From NCBI RefSeq assembly GCF_020544405.1, contig NZ_CP065410.1, forward strand, positions 4,030,001 to 4,094,000: a DNA stretch of 64,000 nt, in the 5' to 3' direction. Position 1 is the first letter of the stretch; every line of letters starts with the position of its first letter. Both the position numbers and the translations under genes were made by a program. This DNA comes from Pseudomonas sp. IAC-BECa141. Lineage in GTDB: Bacteria > Pseudomonadota > Gammaproteobacteria > Pseudomonadales > Pseudomonadaceae. The notes under the pieces were generated by a model. It did no database searches and had not been told where the DNA came from. It saw only the letters and a program-made list of their open reading frames with translations. Shown piece by piece: positions 19,199 through 28,108 of this stretch.

Positions 19199-20440
19199 AT
19201 GCACATCATCAACGCCCGACTGCGCAACCAGGAAGGTCTGCACGAATTGCACCTTGAAGACGGCCTGATCCGCAGCATCGCGCGCCAGACCGAAGCGCCG
19301 ACCCTGGGCCCCGACGACCTCGACGCCGGCGGCAATCTGGTGGTGCCGCCCTTCGTCGAGCCGCACATCCACCTCGACGCCACCCTGACCGCCGGCGAGC
19401 CGCGCTGGAACATGAGCGGCACGCTGTTCGAAGGCATCGAATGCTGGGGCGAACGCAAGGTCACCATCACCCAGGAAGACACCAAAACCCGCGCCAGGAA
19501 AACCATTCAGACGTTGGCCGCCCACGGCATCCAGCACGTGCGCACCCACGTCGACGTCACCGACCCGCAACTCACCGCACTCAAGGCGATGCTCGAAGTG
19601 CGCGAGGAAAGTCGTCATCTGATCGACCTGCAAATCGTCGCGTTCCCACAGGAAGGCATCGAGTCGTTCAGCAATGGCCGCGAACTGATGGAAGAAGCGA
19701 TCCGCATGGGCGCGGACGTGGTCGGCGGGATTCCGCATTTCGAGTACACCCGCGATCAGGGCGTCAGCTCGGTGAAATTCCTGATGGACCTGGCCGAGCG
19801 CACCGGCTGTCTGGTGGACGTGCACTGCGACGAAACCGACGACCCGCATTCGCGCTTCCTCGAGGTGCTGGCCGAAGAAGCTCGCAGCCGCGACATGGGC
19901 GCGCTCGTGACCGCCAGCCACACCACCGCGATGGGCTCCTACGACAACGCCTACTGCGCCAAACTGTTCCGCCTGCTCGGGCATTCGGGGATCAGTTTTG
20001 TCTCCTGCCCGACCGAAAGCATTCACCTGCAAGGGCGCTTCGACAACTTCCCGAAACGCCGGGGCGTGACTCGCGTCAACGAACTGCTCGAAGCCGGGAT
20101 GAACGTCTGCTTCGGTCAGGACTCGATCGTCGATCCGTGGTATCCGCTGGGCAACGGCAACATCCTGCGGGTGCTCGAAGCCGGCCTGCACATCTGCCAC
20201 ATGCTCGGCTACCGCAACCTGCAAAGCGCGCTGGATCTGGTCACCGACAACAGCGCCAAAGCCATGCACCTCGGTGAACGCTACGGTCTGGAACAGGGCC
20301 GCCCGGCCAACCTGCTGATCCTCTCGGCGGACAGTGACTACGAAGTGATCCGCAGTCAGGGCCTGCCGCTGTATTCGATCCGCAACGGCAAGGTGCTGAT
20401 GAAACGGCAGATGCCGGTGGTGGAGTTCATGGAGGGTTGA
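19199..20440 (+). CDS. codA: Cytosine deaminase CodA
   Basis: A 413-aa amidohydrolase. Metal ligands are in VEPHIHLDAT, VDVHCDETDDP and TASHTTAMG, with the catalytic Asp in CFGQDSIVDPWYP. Its length and these motifs match bacterial cytosine deaminase, which converts cytosine to uracil and ammonia in the cytosol. GAAAAGGATTC upstream supports the ATG at 19199. A perfect 18-bp palindrome follows 48 bp downstream. Confidence 0.94.
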   Translation: MHIINARLRNQEGLHELHLEDGLIRSIARQTEAPTLGPDDLDAGGNLVVPPFVEPHIHLDATLTAGEPRWNMSGTLFEGIECWGERKVTITQEDTKTRARKTIQTLAAHGIQHVRTHVDVTDPQLTALKAMLEVREESRHLIDLQIVAFPQEGIESFSNGRELMEEAIRMGADVVGGIPHFEYTRDQGVSSVKFLMDLAERTGCLVDVHCDETDDPHSRFLEVLAEEARSRDMGALVTASHTTAMGSYDNAYCAKLFRLLGHSGISFVSCPTESIHLQGRFDNFPKRRGVTRVNELLEAGMNVCFGQDSIVDPWYPLGNGNILRVLEAGLHICHMLGYRNLQSALDLVTDNSAKAMHLGERYGLEQGRPANLLILSADSDYEVIRSQGLPLYSIRNGKVLMKRQMPVVEFMEG

Positions 20441-20488
20441 GCAGCGGTTATGGTTCGCAGCGGTTTTATCGCGAAAGGTTAGCGCCAG

Positions 20489-20506
20489 CCTGTCAGATCT
20501 GACAGG
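20489..20506. promoter_or_regulatory. Perfect 18-bp palindrome between codA and the amylase gene
   Basis: CCTGTCAGATCTGACAGG is fully self-complementary, with no loop bases. It lies 48 bp after codA and 65 bp before the amylase start. It could be an operator for the amylase gene or part of the codA 3' region; no T-run follows, so it is not a typical terminator. Confidence 0.45.
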
Positions 20507-20571
20507 CGACAACTGCTGCGAGCCGGCTCACAGTAAGCCCCAAGGGATCCATCGTTCCCGGGGGGACGACT

Positions 20572-22143
20572 ATGAAAGGGACTTCACCATTTCGCCTGAG
20601 CTTCGCTGTCTGCCTGATGATCGCCACAACGGCAGCGGCGATGGCTGGCGTTCGCAACGGCAGCGGTGAAGAAATCCTGTTGCAGGGCTTTCACTGGAAC
20701 TCAAGCCGCAATCAAACACCTTGGTATTCGGTACTTGCGCAACAGGCGACGACCATTGGCAAAGATGGATTCACCCTTGTCTGGTTCCCGCCACCCTGGA
20801 TGGATAAATCAAGCTGGTCCAACAGCCAGGCTCAGACTTCCGGTGGTGGCGAAGGCTATTTCTGGAGCAACTTCGACAAGAACAGCGAATATGGCAGCGA
20901 TCAGCAACTCAAGGCGGCGGCGTCAGCTCTGAAGAATGCCGGAGTAAAAGTCGTCTACGACGTGGTGCCCAATCACATGAGCGACCAAGCGGCCTATTCC
21001 ATGTTCCCCCGTGGGAGCAATGAGTGGCGGCATGACTGCGCGCAATGTGACGAAGGCGACGCGTTCATGGATGGCGCCGCGGATCTGAACACCGCTCACC
21101 CAACAGTCTTCGACGCCTTCAAAAAAGAATTCAGCAACTTGCGCGATAACTATGGTGCTGAAGGCCTGCGCTTTGACTTCGTCCGTGGTTATGCACCGGA
21201 AACGGTGGATCGCTGGATGAACGCCTTCGGCAACCAGCAGTTCTGCGTCGGCGAAAACTGGAAAGGCCCCGACGAATACCTGCAGGGCGATTGGCGACGC
21301 AGTGCAAGCTGGCAGGATGTGCTCAAGGACTGGTCGGATCGCTCGCATTGCACAGTGTTCGATTTTGCCCTGAAGGAGCGCATGCAGAACGGCTCACTCG
21401 CCGATTGGCGCCACGGTTTGAATGGCAATCCGGATCCCGCCTGGCGCGCAATCGCAGTAACCTTCGTCGACAACCACGATACCGGTTACTCACCTGGCGC
21501 CTACGGCGGCCAGCATCATTGGGCGTTGCCCGATCCTCAGGTCAATCTTGCTTACGCCTACATCCTCAGCAGTCCCGGCACACCGACCGTGTACTGGCCG
21601 CACATGTACGACTGGCAGCGCGATCAACTGATCCGGGAATTGATCAAACTGCGCAAGGCCGCCGGTGTCCGCGCGGATTCGCCGGTTCGCTTCAACACCG
21701 CCTATAAGGGGCTGGTCGCCACCACACAGGGCGTGCGCGGCACATTGGTGATCGCCCTGAAATCCGATCTGCAGCAGCTGCCACAGGGCCTGGGCACGCC
21801 GACATTGAGCTGGGATAACGGCGATATCCGGATCTGGACCGGCCCTGTCGAACCTGCGACGGTGGCAGTCAACGTGCATTGCGACAACGCCAATCCGCAA
21901 CCGGGCGAAAGCGTCTATGCAGCGGGTTCATCGCTGGAGTTCGGGGCATGGGACCCGCAGCATGCGCTAGCACTGACATTGGCCAATAACCGCTGGAGCG
22001 CCAGGGTTGAGGTGCCGGGTCAGCAAAAACTCGAGTGGAAGTGCATCGTGCGTGGCCAGACTCAGGCGGCGGTGTATTGGCAGGCCGGCGCGAATAACGC
22101 ATTCACCAGCGGTGCCGTGAACGACACCGTCGGGCGCTTCTGA
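20572..22143 (+). CDS. Glucan 1,4-alpha-maltotetraohydrolase (G4-amylase)
   Basis: A 523-aa secreted GH13 enzyme. The signal peptide ends near AAAMA. ILLQGFHWNSS and GGGEGYFW are typical of maltotetraose-forming amylases. Catalytic residues are Asp202 (GLRFDFVRGY), Glu228 (FCVGENWKGP) and Asp303 (FVDNHDTGYSP). The C-terminal 95 residues form a CBM20 starch-binding domain (VHCDNANPQPGESVYAAG, LEWKCIVR). The whole sequence follows the Pseudomonas stutzeri exo-maltotetraohydrolase. It releases maltotetraose from starch outside the cell. It stands alone; no maltose genes are nearby. Confidence 0.93.
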   Translation: MKGTSPFRLSFAVCLMIATTAAAMAGVRNGSGEEILLQGFHWNSSRNQTPWYSVLAQQATTIGKDGFTLVWFPPPWMDKSSWSNSQAQTSGGGEGYFWSNFDKNSEYGSDQQLKAAASALKNAGVKVVYDVVPNHMSDQAAYSMFPRGSNEWRHDCAQCDEGDAFMDGAADLNTAHPTVFDAFKKEFSNLRDNYGAEGLRFDFVRGYAPETVDRWMNAFGNQQFCVGENWKGPDEYLQGDWRRSASWQDVLKDWSDRSHCTVFDFALKERMQNGSLADWRHGLNGNPDPAWRAIAVTFVDNHDTGYSPGAYGGQHHWALPDPQVNLAYAYILSSPGTPTVYWPHMYDWQRDQLIRELIKLRKAAGVRADSPVRFNTAYKGLVATTQGVRGTLVIALKSDLQQLPQGLGTPTLSWDNGDIRIWTGPVEPATVAVNVHCDNANPQPGESVYAAGSSLEFGAWDPQHALALTLANNRWSARVEVPGQQKLEWKCIVRGQTQAAVYWQAGANNAFTSGAVNDTVGRF

Positions 22144-22157
22144 TCTTGAGGTTGCAG

Positions 22158-23150
22158 CTATTTTTCGTCGCGCACTGCGGTGCCGAACAGACGCACGCCG
22201 GTCAGTTCTCCGTCGCGCTCCTCCAGCAGGATTGGCGCCGTACCGCCCGGCATCACCACCTGAACTTCTCCCGCCGACACCCAGCCCACCCGCCACGCCG
22301 CGCTCGCCACCGCACTGGCGCTGGTGCCTGAGGAAGCGGTCGGGCCTTCGCCCCGTTCGAACACCCGCGCCACAATGCGTTGATCCCCGGCGCGCATCGC
22401 CCATTGCAGGTTGACCCCGGCCGGGCACGGCTGGCCGGCGCCGGTGGGCATGGCGTAGGCGATGGCGGTCAGGCTGTCCGTCAGCGGCGATTCAAGCATC
22501 TGTGCGTTGCTCGGCAATGCGGCTTCGTCCTGCACCAGCGTCACGCAATGCGGATTGCCGATGCGTACGAACTGGCTGTGTGCCCAGGCAGGATCGAGTT
22601 GCGCCAACGGTCGAACACGGCTGACCTGCGCACCGTTGAACGGAACCGGTTCAACGCCGAGCGCACCAACCGCCGCCGGGCCGAAATCGGGCTGCCCGAG
22701 ATCAAGCCAGAAGCCTTGCACGCCCGCCACTTGCGCCGGTTTCACCGAGGTCGACACGGGCGACTGCGCATCCTGTTTGTCGTGATGCACCCGCATCGTC
22801 GCGCCCTCCTGCGGCATCTGCCCCTGCTCAAGCAGTGCCTGAGAAAAAATCGTCAGGCCGTTGCCGCTGCGCTCGGCCAGCGTGCCGTCGGTGTTGACGA
22901 TCAGCAGATCAAAGGGTGGCGAGGACTGGAACGGACCGATCAGTAAACCATCGCTGCGGTGGGACTTGCTGCCGGCAGGTTGCTGACCGTCGGGCCAGTC
23001 ACAACACAGAGCGATCGCGGCTCGGCTCCACGCCTGTCGAGACAAGGCACATTGCGTGGCACTGGCGGGCAGATCGATTCCCGAGTCTCTCAGCGCCTTC
23101 GGTGAAATCACTCCGTAGATATTGCCCCGTGCATCGTAGAACTGCGTCAT
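22158..23150 (-). CDS. Diaminopimelate epimerase-fold protein with Ser in place of both catalytic Cys
   Basis: A 330-aa protein with the DapF two-domain fold. The first active-site loop reads NTDGTLAERSGNGLTIF, where DapF has CGNG. The second reads RGEGPTASSGTSASAV, where DapF has ACGTG. The two general acid/base Cys are therefore both Ser, while the GNG and G-T phosphate/carboxylate-binding residues are kept. It is probably not a DAP epimerase; related Ser/Thr variants in the proline racemase superfamily are dehydratases. It is monocistronic, convergent with the amylase gene. Confidence 0.75.
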   Translation of the reverse strand: MTQFYDARGNIYGVISPKALRDSGIDLPASATQCALSRQAWSRAAIALCCDWPDGQQPAGSKSHRSDGLLIGPFQSSPPFDLLIVNTDGTLAERSGNGLTIFSQALLEQGQMPQEGATMRVHHDKQDAQSPVSTSVKPAQVAGVQGFWLDLGQPDFGPAAVGALGVEPVPFNGAQVSRVRPLAQLDPAWAHSQFVRIGNPHCVTLVQDEAALPSNAQMLESPLTDSLTAIAYAMPTGAGQPCPAGVNLQWAMRAGDQRIVARVFERGEGPTASSGTSASAVASAAWRVGWVSAGEVQVVMPGGTAPILLEERDGELTGVRLFGTAVRDEK

Positions 23151-23201
23151 GAACCGCCCCTCGGTTTCAAGTTGTCAAAGGCGTCACTGTAAAACGCAAT
23201 T

Positions 23202-23293
23202 CCCTGTGGGAGCGAGCTTGCTCGCGATGGCGGTGTATCCGTCAATGAGCGTCGACTGACACGACACTATCGCGAGCAAGCTCGCTCCCACAG
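23202..23293. repeat. REPIN (paired inverted REP), 92 bp
   Basis: The REP arm at 23202-23227 is inverted at 23270-23293 and matches the copy at 16740-16834. It occupies the divergent region between the DapF-like and MFS genes, unusual for REPs, which prefer convergent gaps. Confidence 0.9.
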
Positions 23294-23345
23294 AAGAGCT
23301 GTGCAAGGATGTCCGCTGCTGAAACGTTTTTTGCCAAGGATCGTT

Positions 23346-24497
23346 ATGACCAGCCTCACCCCTCAAGACACGTTCGTTCCCGGACGCCTCGAACAGATGT
23401 CCACGCGCATCGCCTTCTTCATTGCCGGACTCGGCATCGCCGCGTGGGCGCCGCTGGTGCCGTATGCCAAGGCGCGGGCCGGGCTCGATGAAGGCACGCT
23501 GGGGTTGTTGCTGCTGTGCCTGGGCGTCGGTTCGATTCTGGCGATGCCGCTGGCGGGGATTCTGGCCACGCGGTTTGGCTGCAAAAAAGTGGCCACCGGC
23601 GGCACACTGCTGATCTGTGCGGCGTTGCCGTTGCTGGCGACGGTGTCGTCGATTCCGGCGCTGATCGCCACGTTGTTCATGTTCGGTGCCGGGCTCGGCA
23701 CGGTGGATTCGACGGTAAACCTGCAAGCAGTGATCGTTGAGCGGGCCAGCGGCAAGAACATGATGTCGGGGTTCCACGGCCTGTTCAGCCTCGGCGGGAT
23801 CGTCGGTGCAGCGGGCGTGAGCGCCCTGCTCGGCATGGGGCTGTCGCCACTGGCGGCGATGCTGGTGGTGGTCCTGGTGCTGATCGCGGCGCTGTTCAAA
23901 GCCGTCCCGCACATGTTGCCTTACGGCAGTGAAAGCTCGGGGCCGGCGTTCGCGGTGCCCCACGGAATCGTGCTGTTCATCGGCGGCATGTGTTTCATCG
24001 TGTTCCTCACCGAAGGCGCGGCGCTGGACTGGAGCGCAGTGTTTCTGGCCCAGGAACGCGGGATCGATACTGCCTATGCGGGGTTGGGTTATGCAGCGTT
24101 CGCGCTGACCATGACGGCCGGCCGTTTGACCGGTGACAGGATCGTCCGGGCATTGGGTGCGACGCGGATCATTCTGTTTGGCGGTCTGCTGGCGGCGGCG
24201 GGATTGTTTCTGGCGACGTTCGCCCCGGGCTGGCAAGCCGCACTGCTCGGTTATGCGCTGGTCGGTGCCGGCTGTTCGAACATCGTGCCGGTGCTGTACA
24301 CGGCGGTGGGCAAACAGACGGTGATGCCGGAAAGCATCGCCGTGCCGGCAATCACCACACTGGGTTATGCAGGGATTCTGGCAGGGCCGGCGGTGATCGG
24401 GTTTGTCGCCCACGCCAGCAGCCTGAGTTTTGCCTTCGGGTTGATGGCGACGTTGCTGGTGGCGGTGGCGATTGGCGGGAAAGCGCTGAAGGTCTGA
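23346..24497 (+). CDS. MFS transporter
   Basis: A 383-aa major facilitator with about 12 helices. It begins MTSLTPQDTFVPGRLEQMST, and the first loop region has GLDEGTLGLLLLCLGVGS. The layout resembles the YbjJ-like branch of sugar- or drug-type carriers. The start at 23346 follows CAAGGATCG. It is preceded by a REPIN and followed by a GTTCCCACG repeat; it has no operon partner, so its substrate cannot be inferred. Confidence 0.85.
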   Translation: MTSLTPQDTFVPGRLEQMSTRIAFFIAGLGIAAWAPLVPYAKARAGLDEGTLGLLLLCLGVGSILAMPLAGILATRFGCKKVATGGTLLICAALPLLATVSSIPALIATLFMFGAGLGTVDSTVNLQAVIVERASGKNMMSGFHGLFSLGGIVGAAGVSALLGMGLSPLAAMLVVVLVLIAALFKAVPHMLPYGSESSGPAFAVPHGIVLFIGGMCFIVFLTEGAALDWSAVFLAQERGIDTAYAGLGYAAFALTMTAGRLTGDRIVRALGATRIILFGGLLAAAGLFLATFAPGWQAALLGYALVGAGCSNIVPVLYTAVGKQTVMPESIAVPAITTLGYAGILAGPAVIGFVAHASSLSFAFGLMATLLVAVAIGGKALKV

Positions 24498-24516
24498 GCC
24501 TGATCTGATCTGTTCA

Positions 24517-24554
24517 GATCGTTCCCACGCAGACGGTTCGACGTGGGAACAATC
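24517..24554. repeat. Short GTTCCCACG inverted repeat
   Basis: GATCGTTCCCACG (24517-24529) is inverted at 24542-24554 as CGTGGGAACAATC with one mismatch. It is a 38-bp version of the element at 8447-8596 and sits between the MFS gene and fecA, which converge on it. It may act as a bidirectional hairpin. Confidence 0.7.
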
Positions 24555-24562
24555 GATGCAGA

Positions 24563-26986
24563 TCAGAAGCCTACGCTGGCCTGCACGAAGAACGTCCGCG
24601 GCGTGCCCACATAGATCCCCGAGTTGTTGTCGCTGGAACGGGTGAAGTACTGCTTGTCGAAGATGTTCTTCACACCGGCGCCGAGCTTCAGGTTCGACAG
24701 CTGCGAACCGAAGTCATAGCCGCCGCGCACGTTCCAGGTCACGTAGCCCGGAATATCGCCGTACTGTCCATCCGCCGTGCCTTCGGTGATGTAGTTGCCA
24801 TTGAAGCTGCCGTCAGCATTCACGCCGGTGCCGGGCGAGCGCTGTTTGGACTGGGCAAAACCGTCGATGTTGTAGGTCCAGCGGTTGATGTCGTAACGCA
24901 GGCCGACGGTGGCGACCTGACGCGAGTAGAACGGCAGATCGCGGCCCTTGAAGCCCGGAATCTCACCTTCGTACGTGGCGCGGGTGTAGGTGAAGCCGGC
25001 GTTGGCGGTCAGGCCGTCGAGGCGCGGATCGAGCGCCGCCATGTCGTAGTGCACCGAAGCTTCGATACCCTGGTGCTTGGTCGCGCCGAGGTTGGTCCAG
25101 CCCACGTCATTGCTGATGTATTGCAGTTCGTCATCGAAGTCGATGTAGAACAGCGTCACTTCCCCGCCCCACACGTCATCGTTGTAGCGCGTACCGATTT
25201 CGTAGGTCTTGGCTTTTTCCGGTTCCAGACCATTGGCGGTCTGGTCACCCGAACCGCCCTGGCCGAGCTGGAAGTATTGCAGGCTGCCGAACGACGTCTC
25301 GTAGTTGGCGAACAGCTTCCACGCATCGGACAGGTGATACATCACGCTCAGAGCCGGCAACGGCTCGTTGCTCTCGATGCTGCGGTTTTTCTCCGGCACG
25401 CGTTTGCCGGCGGTGTCGAGCACGGCGCGATCATGCCAGTCGGTGCTGATGTGCTCGAAGCGAATGCCCGGGGTCACGGTCCAGTTGCCGACGTCGATCT
25501 TGTTGTCGATGTAGACCGAGTTGGCCTCGGTGCCGCCGGTGCGGTCCTGGAATACGTGACCATCGGAAGTTTTGGTGACCACCGGCACATTGTTGACCAG
25601 CGCCAGACGGCTCGATTGCTCGTGCATCGCCTCTTTCAAATAACGGTAACCGACGCTGACTTCCTGGGTGGTCGGGCCGACATCAAACACACGGGACACA
25701 CGCGGCTCGATCCCCAGCGTGTAGTAGGAACGCGGGAACGAGCTGAGGGTTTTCTGATCGCGGGCGGCGATGGTGCTGCCGCGAAAACTGTCGGAATAGT
25801 AAGTCAGCACCTCCGCCTGGGTGCGCTCGTCGATCTGCCGGATCCACTTGAACGACACGTCCTTGCGGCGGCCGCTGAACCCATCGTAGTCGCGGTCGGA
25901 CTGGAACGGTTTGTCGTCGTACTGCTTCTGCGTCAGGCCGCCGGGCATGTCGGCGCTGGCGTCGTAGTAGTGGAAGTTGAGGCTGAAATCGTCCTGCTCG
26001 GTCGGTGCCCAATGGGTCTTGAGGATCACGTCGTCGATGTCGTTGCCGTTGTTGCGCTCGCGGTAACCGTTGCCGTTGACGCCCGAGTACAACAGCGCCA
26101 TGCCGATGCCGTTGTCGGCGGTGCCGCCAAGGAACGCGGTGTCGATGTGTTTCCAGCCACCGTGCTGCGAGGTTTCCAGGGTGGTGCCGATTTCACCGGT
26201 GGTTTTTTCCGGGATCGCGCGGGTCACGAAGTTGATCACGCCGCCGACGTTCTGCGGCCCGTAACGCACCGAGCCGGCACCTCGGACCACGTCGATGCTG
26301 TCGAGGTTGCCGGAAGAAATCGGCGCCATCGAGAGTTGTGGCTGGCCATACGGCGCAAATGCAGCCGGCACGCCGTCGATCAATACGGTGGAGCGTGGCG
26401 ACAGACGCGACGTCAAACCCCGCACGCCGACGTTCAGCGAAATATCGCTGCCGCCAGTGCCGTTGGCTTCCTGCACCTGCACGCCCGGTACGCGGCGCAG
26501 CACGTCGCCGACGTTCATCGCGCCCTGCTCGACCATCGCTTCACGACGGATCACCGTACGCGCGCCGGGGTGGTTCTGCACCACGGCGGCGTCGGCGTCG
26601 CCGAGCCAGTCGCCGACCACTTTGATGTCGGTCACGCCCAGCTCCAGCGGGCCGCTGTCGGCGGAAGTCGGGGCCGGCGACAAGGTCACCGAGCCTTCAT
26701 TGATCTGGTAATCCAGACCGCTGCCTTGCAGCAATTGGCGCAGGGCCTGCTCCGGAGAAAGATTGCCGTCCACCGCCGGCGCCTGTTTGCCGGCGACCAG
26801 GTCCGGGCTGAAAAACACCTGCAACGACGTTTGCTGACCGAGTTCGCTCAAGGCCTGCCCCAGCGGCTGTGCACGGATGTGAATGGCTTCGGCGGCGAAA
26901 GCCATCGGCACGGCGGCGTTGACCGCCAGCGCGAGCGCCAGCGGCAACCAGGAGGATTTTTTGTTTTTGGTGGTGGAGTTTTTCAC
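24563..26986 (-). CDS. fecA: Ferric citrate TonB-dependent receptor FecA
   Basis: An 807-aa outer-membrane transducer. After the signal peptide, residues about 35-105 form the STN signalling domain (AIHIRAQPLGQALSELGQQT) that contacts FecR. The plug includes TDIKVVGDWLGD, IRREAMVEQGAMNVGDVLRR and STVLIDGVPAAFAPYGQPQL. The 22-strand barrel ends with VQASVGF. Long blocks agree with E. coli FecA, including VVGDWLGDA and GGVINFVTRAIP. It imports ferric dicitrate with TonB energy. It lies downstream of fecR, with a FecI-type -35 element inside the fecR 3' end. No fecBCDE genes follow. Confidence 0.93.
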   Translation of the reverse strand: MKNSTTKNKKSSWLPLALALAVNAAVPMAFAAEAIHIRAQPLGQALSELGQQTSLQVFFSPDLVAGKQAPAVDGNLSPEQALRQLLQGSGLDYQINEGSVTLSPAPTSADSGPLELGVTDIKVVGDWLGDADAAVVQNHPGARTVIRREAMVEQGAMNVGDVLRRVPGVQVQEANGTGGSDISLNVGVRGLTSRLSPRSTVLIDGVPAAFAPYGQPQLSMAPISSGNLDSIDVVRGAGSVRYGPQNVGGVINFVTRAIPEKTTGEIGTTLETSQHGGWKHIDTAFLGGTADNGIGMALLYSGVNGNGYRERNNGNDIDDVILKTHWAPTEQDDFSLNFHYYDASADMPGGLTQKQYDDKPFQSDRDYDGFSGRRKDVSFKWIRQIDERTQAEVLTYYSDSFRGSTIAARDQKTLSSFPRSYYTLGIEPRVSRVFDVGPTTQEVSVGYRYLKEAMHEQSSRLALVNNVPVVTKTSDGHVFQDRTGGTEANSVYIDNKIDVGNWTVTPGIRFEHISTDWHDRAVLDTAGKRVPEKNRSIESNEPLPALSVMYHLSDAWKLFANYETSFGSLQYFQLGQGGSGDQTANGLEPEKAKTYEIGTRYNDDVWGGEVTLFYIDFDDELQYISNDVGWTNLGATKHQGIEASVHYDMAALDPRLDGLTANAGFTYTRATYEGEIPGFKGRDLPFYSRQVATVGLRYDINRWTYNIDGFAQSKQRSPGTGVNADGSFNGNYITEGTADGQYGDIPGYVTWNVRGGYDFGSQLSNLKLGAGVKNIFDKQYFTRSSDNNSGIYVGTPRTFFVQASVGF

Positions 26987-27073
26987 GTCGAACGGAGTCC
27001 TGTGGATCGCAAAAGTGTGCGGCTGTTAATGCAAACCAGTTGCAGTTAAACAGGAAGACGACGAACTCGAAAA

Positions 27074-27103
27074 AAACCTGAATTTTATTTTGAAATTATT
27101 TCC
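27074..27103 (-). promoter_or_regulatory. FecI-type ECF promoter of fecA
   Basis: On the minus strand GGAAAT (27103-27098), identical to the E. coli fecA -35 box, is followed by A/T-rich sequence and AGGTTT (27079-27074) 18 bases later. The E. coli -10 is TCCTTT, so the -10 match is poor. The -35 lies within the last codons of fecR. Confidence 0.55.
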
Positions 27104-28068
27104 TGGCTGCCGTCGGCAAGGGTGCGCACGGCCACCGGAAGGATGCTCGGCAAGGCCTTGAGCAAGGCATCGGTGTTGTCGGATTTGAACACGCTGGTCA
27201 GGCGCAGACTGGCCACGGCGGGGTTGGAGACTTTCAGCGGCTTGTCACGATAACGCGACACTTCCTCGGCGACTTCGCTGAGGCTGGCGTTGTTGAACAC
27301 CAGTTTGCCGCTGCGCCAGGCCGTCAGTTCCGCCGGGTTGACCGCGTAAGCTGGCGCCACTTTGCCCCGGGCATCGATCCGCGTGCCGAGGCCGGCGGTC
27401 AGGCTGATGAAATCGGCATCCGCCGCATCACGACCCTGCACCTTGACCGTGCCCTGTTCCACCGCGACTCGGGTCTGGGTCACGTCACGCCGCACGTCGA
27501 AGCGGGTGCCGGTGACCGTGACCTTGCCGCTGCCGGCCTCGACCACGAACGGGCGGGAAATGTCGTGCTCGACGCTGAACATCGCTTCGCCTTCGGTCAG
27601 CTCGATGAGCCGGCGATCCTTCTCGAAACGCACCTGCAGACGGCTGCGGCTGTTGAGGTCGATCACTGAACCGTCCGGCAACGCCACATGCTTGCGCTCG
27701 CCGAGCGCGGTGGCGAATTCAGCGCTGTAACCCGACGGATGATTCAAACCGCTGAACAGACCGAGCCCGAGCGCCACCGCGACCACGCTGGCCGCCACGG
27801 CATAACGCAACAACGGACGGCGTTCGCGCCGCGCTGGTGGGGTTTCGCACAAAGCTTTAAGCCGTGGCGCCGGCAGCAGATCCGCCGCCGTCCACAAGCC
27901 TTGCAGCAACTGGAATTCGTCACGGTGCTGCGGATGCTGGTTCAGCCACGCGTCGAAGCGCTGCTGTTCGTCGACACTGATGGCCGGCTCCTGCAAACGC
28001 ACAAACCAGCGTGCCGCGTCATCACGCACCGTTGTTTGCCCGCACGCGCAATCACGAGTATCCGTCAT
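27085..28068 (-). CDS. fecR: FecR anti-sigma/sigma regulator
   Basis: A 327-aa inner-membrane protein. The cytoplasmic N-terminal part contains the conserved WFVRLQEP and FDAWLNQHPQHRDEF anti-sigma motifs. One TM helix (YAVAASVVAVALGLGLFSGL) follows, then the periplasmic FecR domain (ALGERKHVALPDGSVIDLNS) and a C-terminal STN-binding region. It relays FecA occupancy to FecI. The start at 28068 (MTDTRDCACG) is preferred to 28137. It ends 98 bp before fecA and follows fecI by 40 bp. Confidence 0.92.
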   Translation of the reverse strand: MTDTRDCACGQTTVRDDAARWFVRLQEPAISVDEQQRFDAWLNQHPQHRDEFQLLQGLWTAADLLPAPRLKALCETPPARRERRPLLRYAVAASVVAVALGLGLFSGLNHPSGYSAEFATALGERKHVALPDGSVIDLNSRSRLQVRFEKDRRLIELTEGEAMFSVEHDISRPFVVEAGSGKVTVTGTRFDVRRDVTQTRVAVEQGTVKVQGRDAADADFISLTAGLGTRIDARGKVAPAYAVNPAELTAWRSGKLVFNNASLSEVAEEVSRYRDKPLKVSNPAVASLRLTSVFKSDNTDALLKALPSILPVAVRTLADGSQEIISK

Positions 28069-28108
28069 GGAATGTCCTGTTTGGCTGGGGATGAAAAGAC
28101 GCCACGGC

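Noticed and set aside
25049..27049. 666-codon open frame antisense to fecA
   Set aside because: GC-rich codon structure of fecA leaves the opposite strand open; the text has no family character and fecA is certain.
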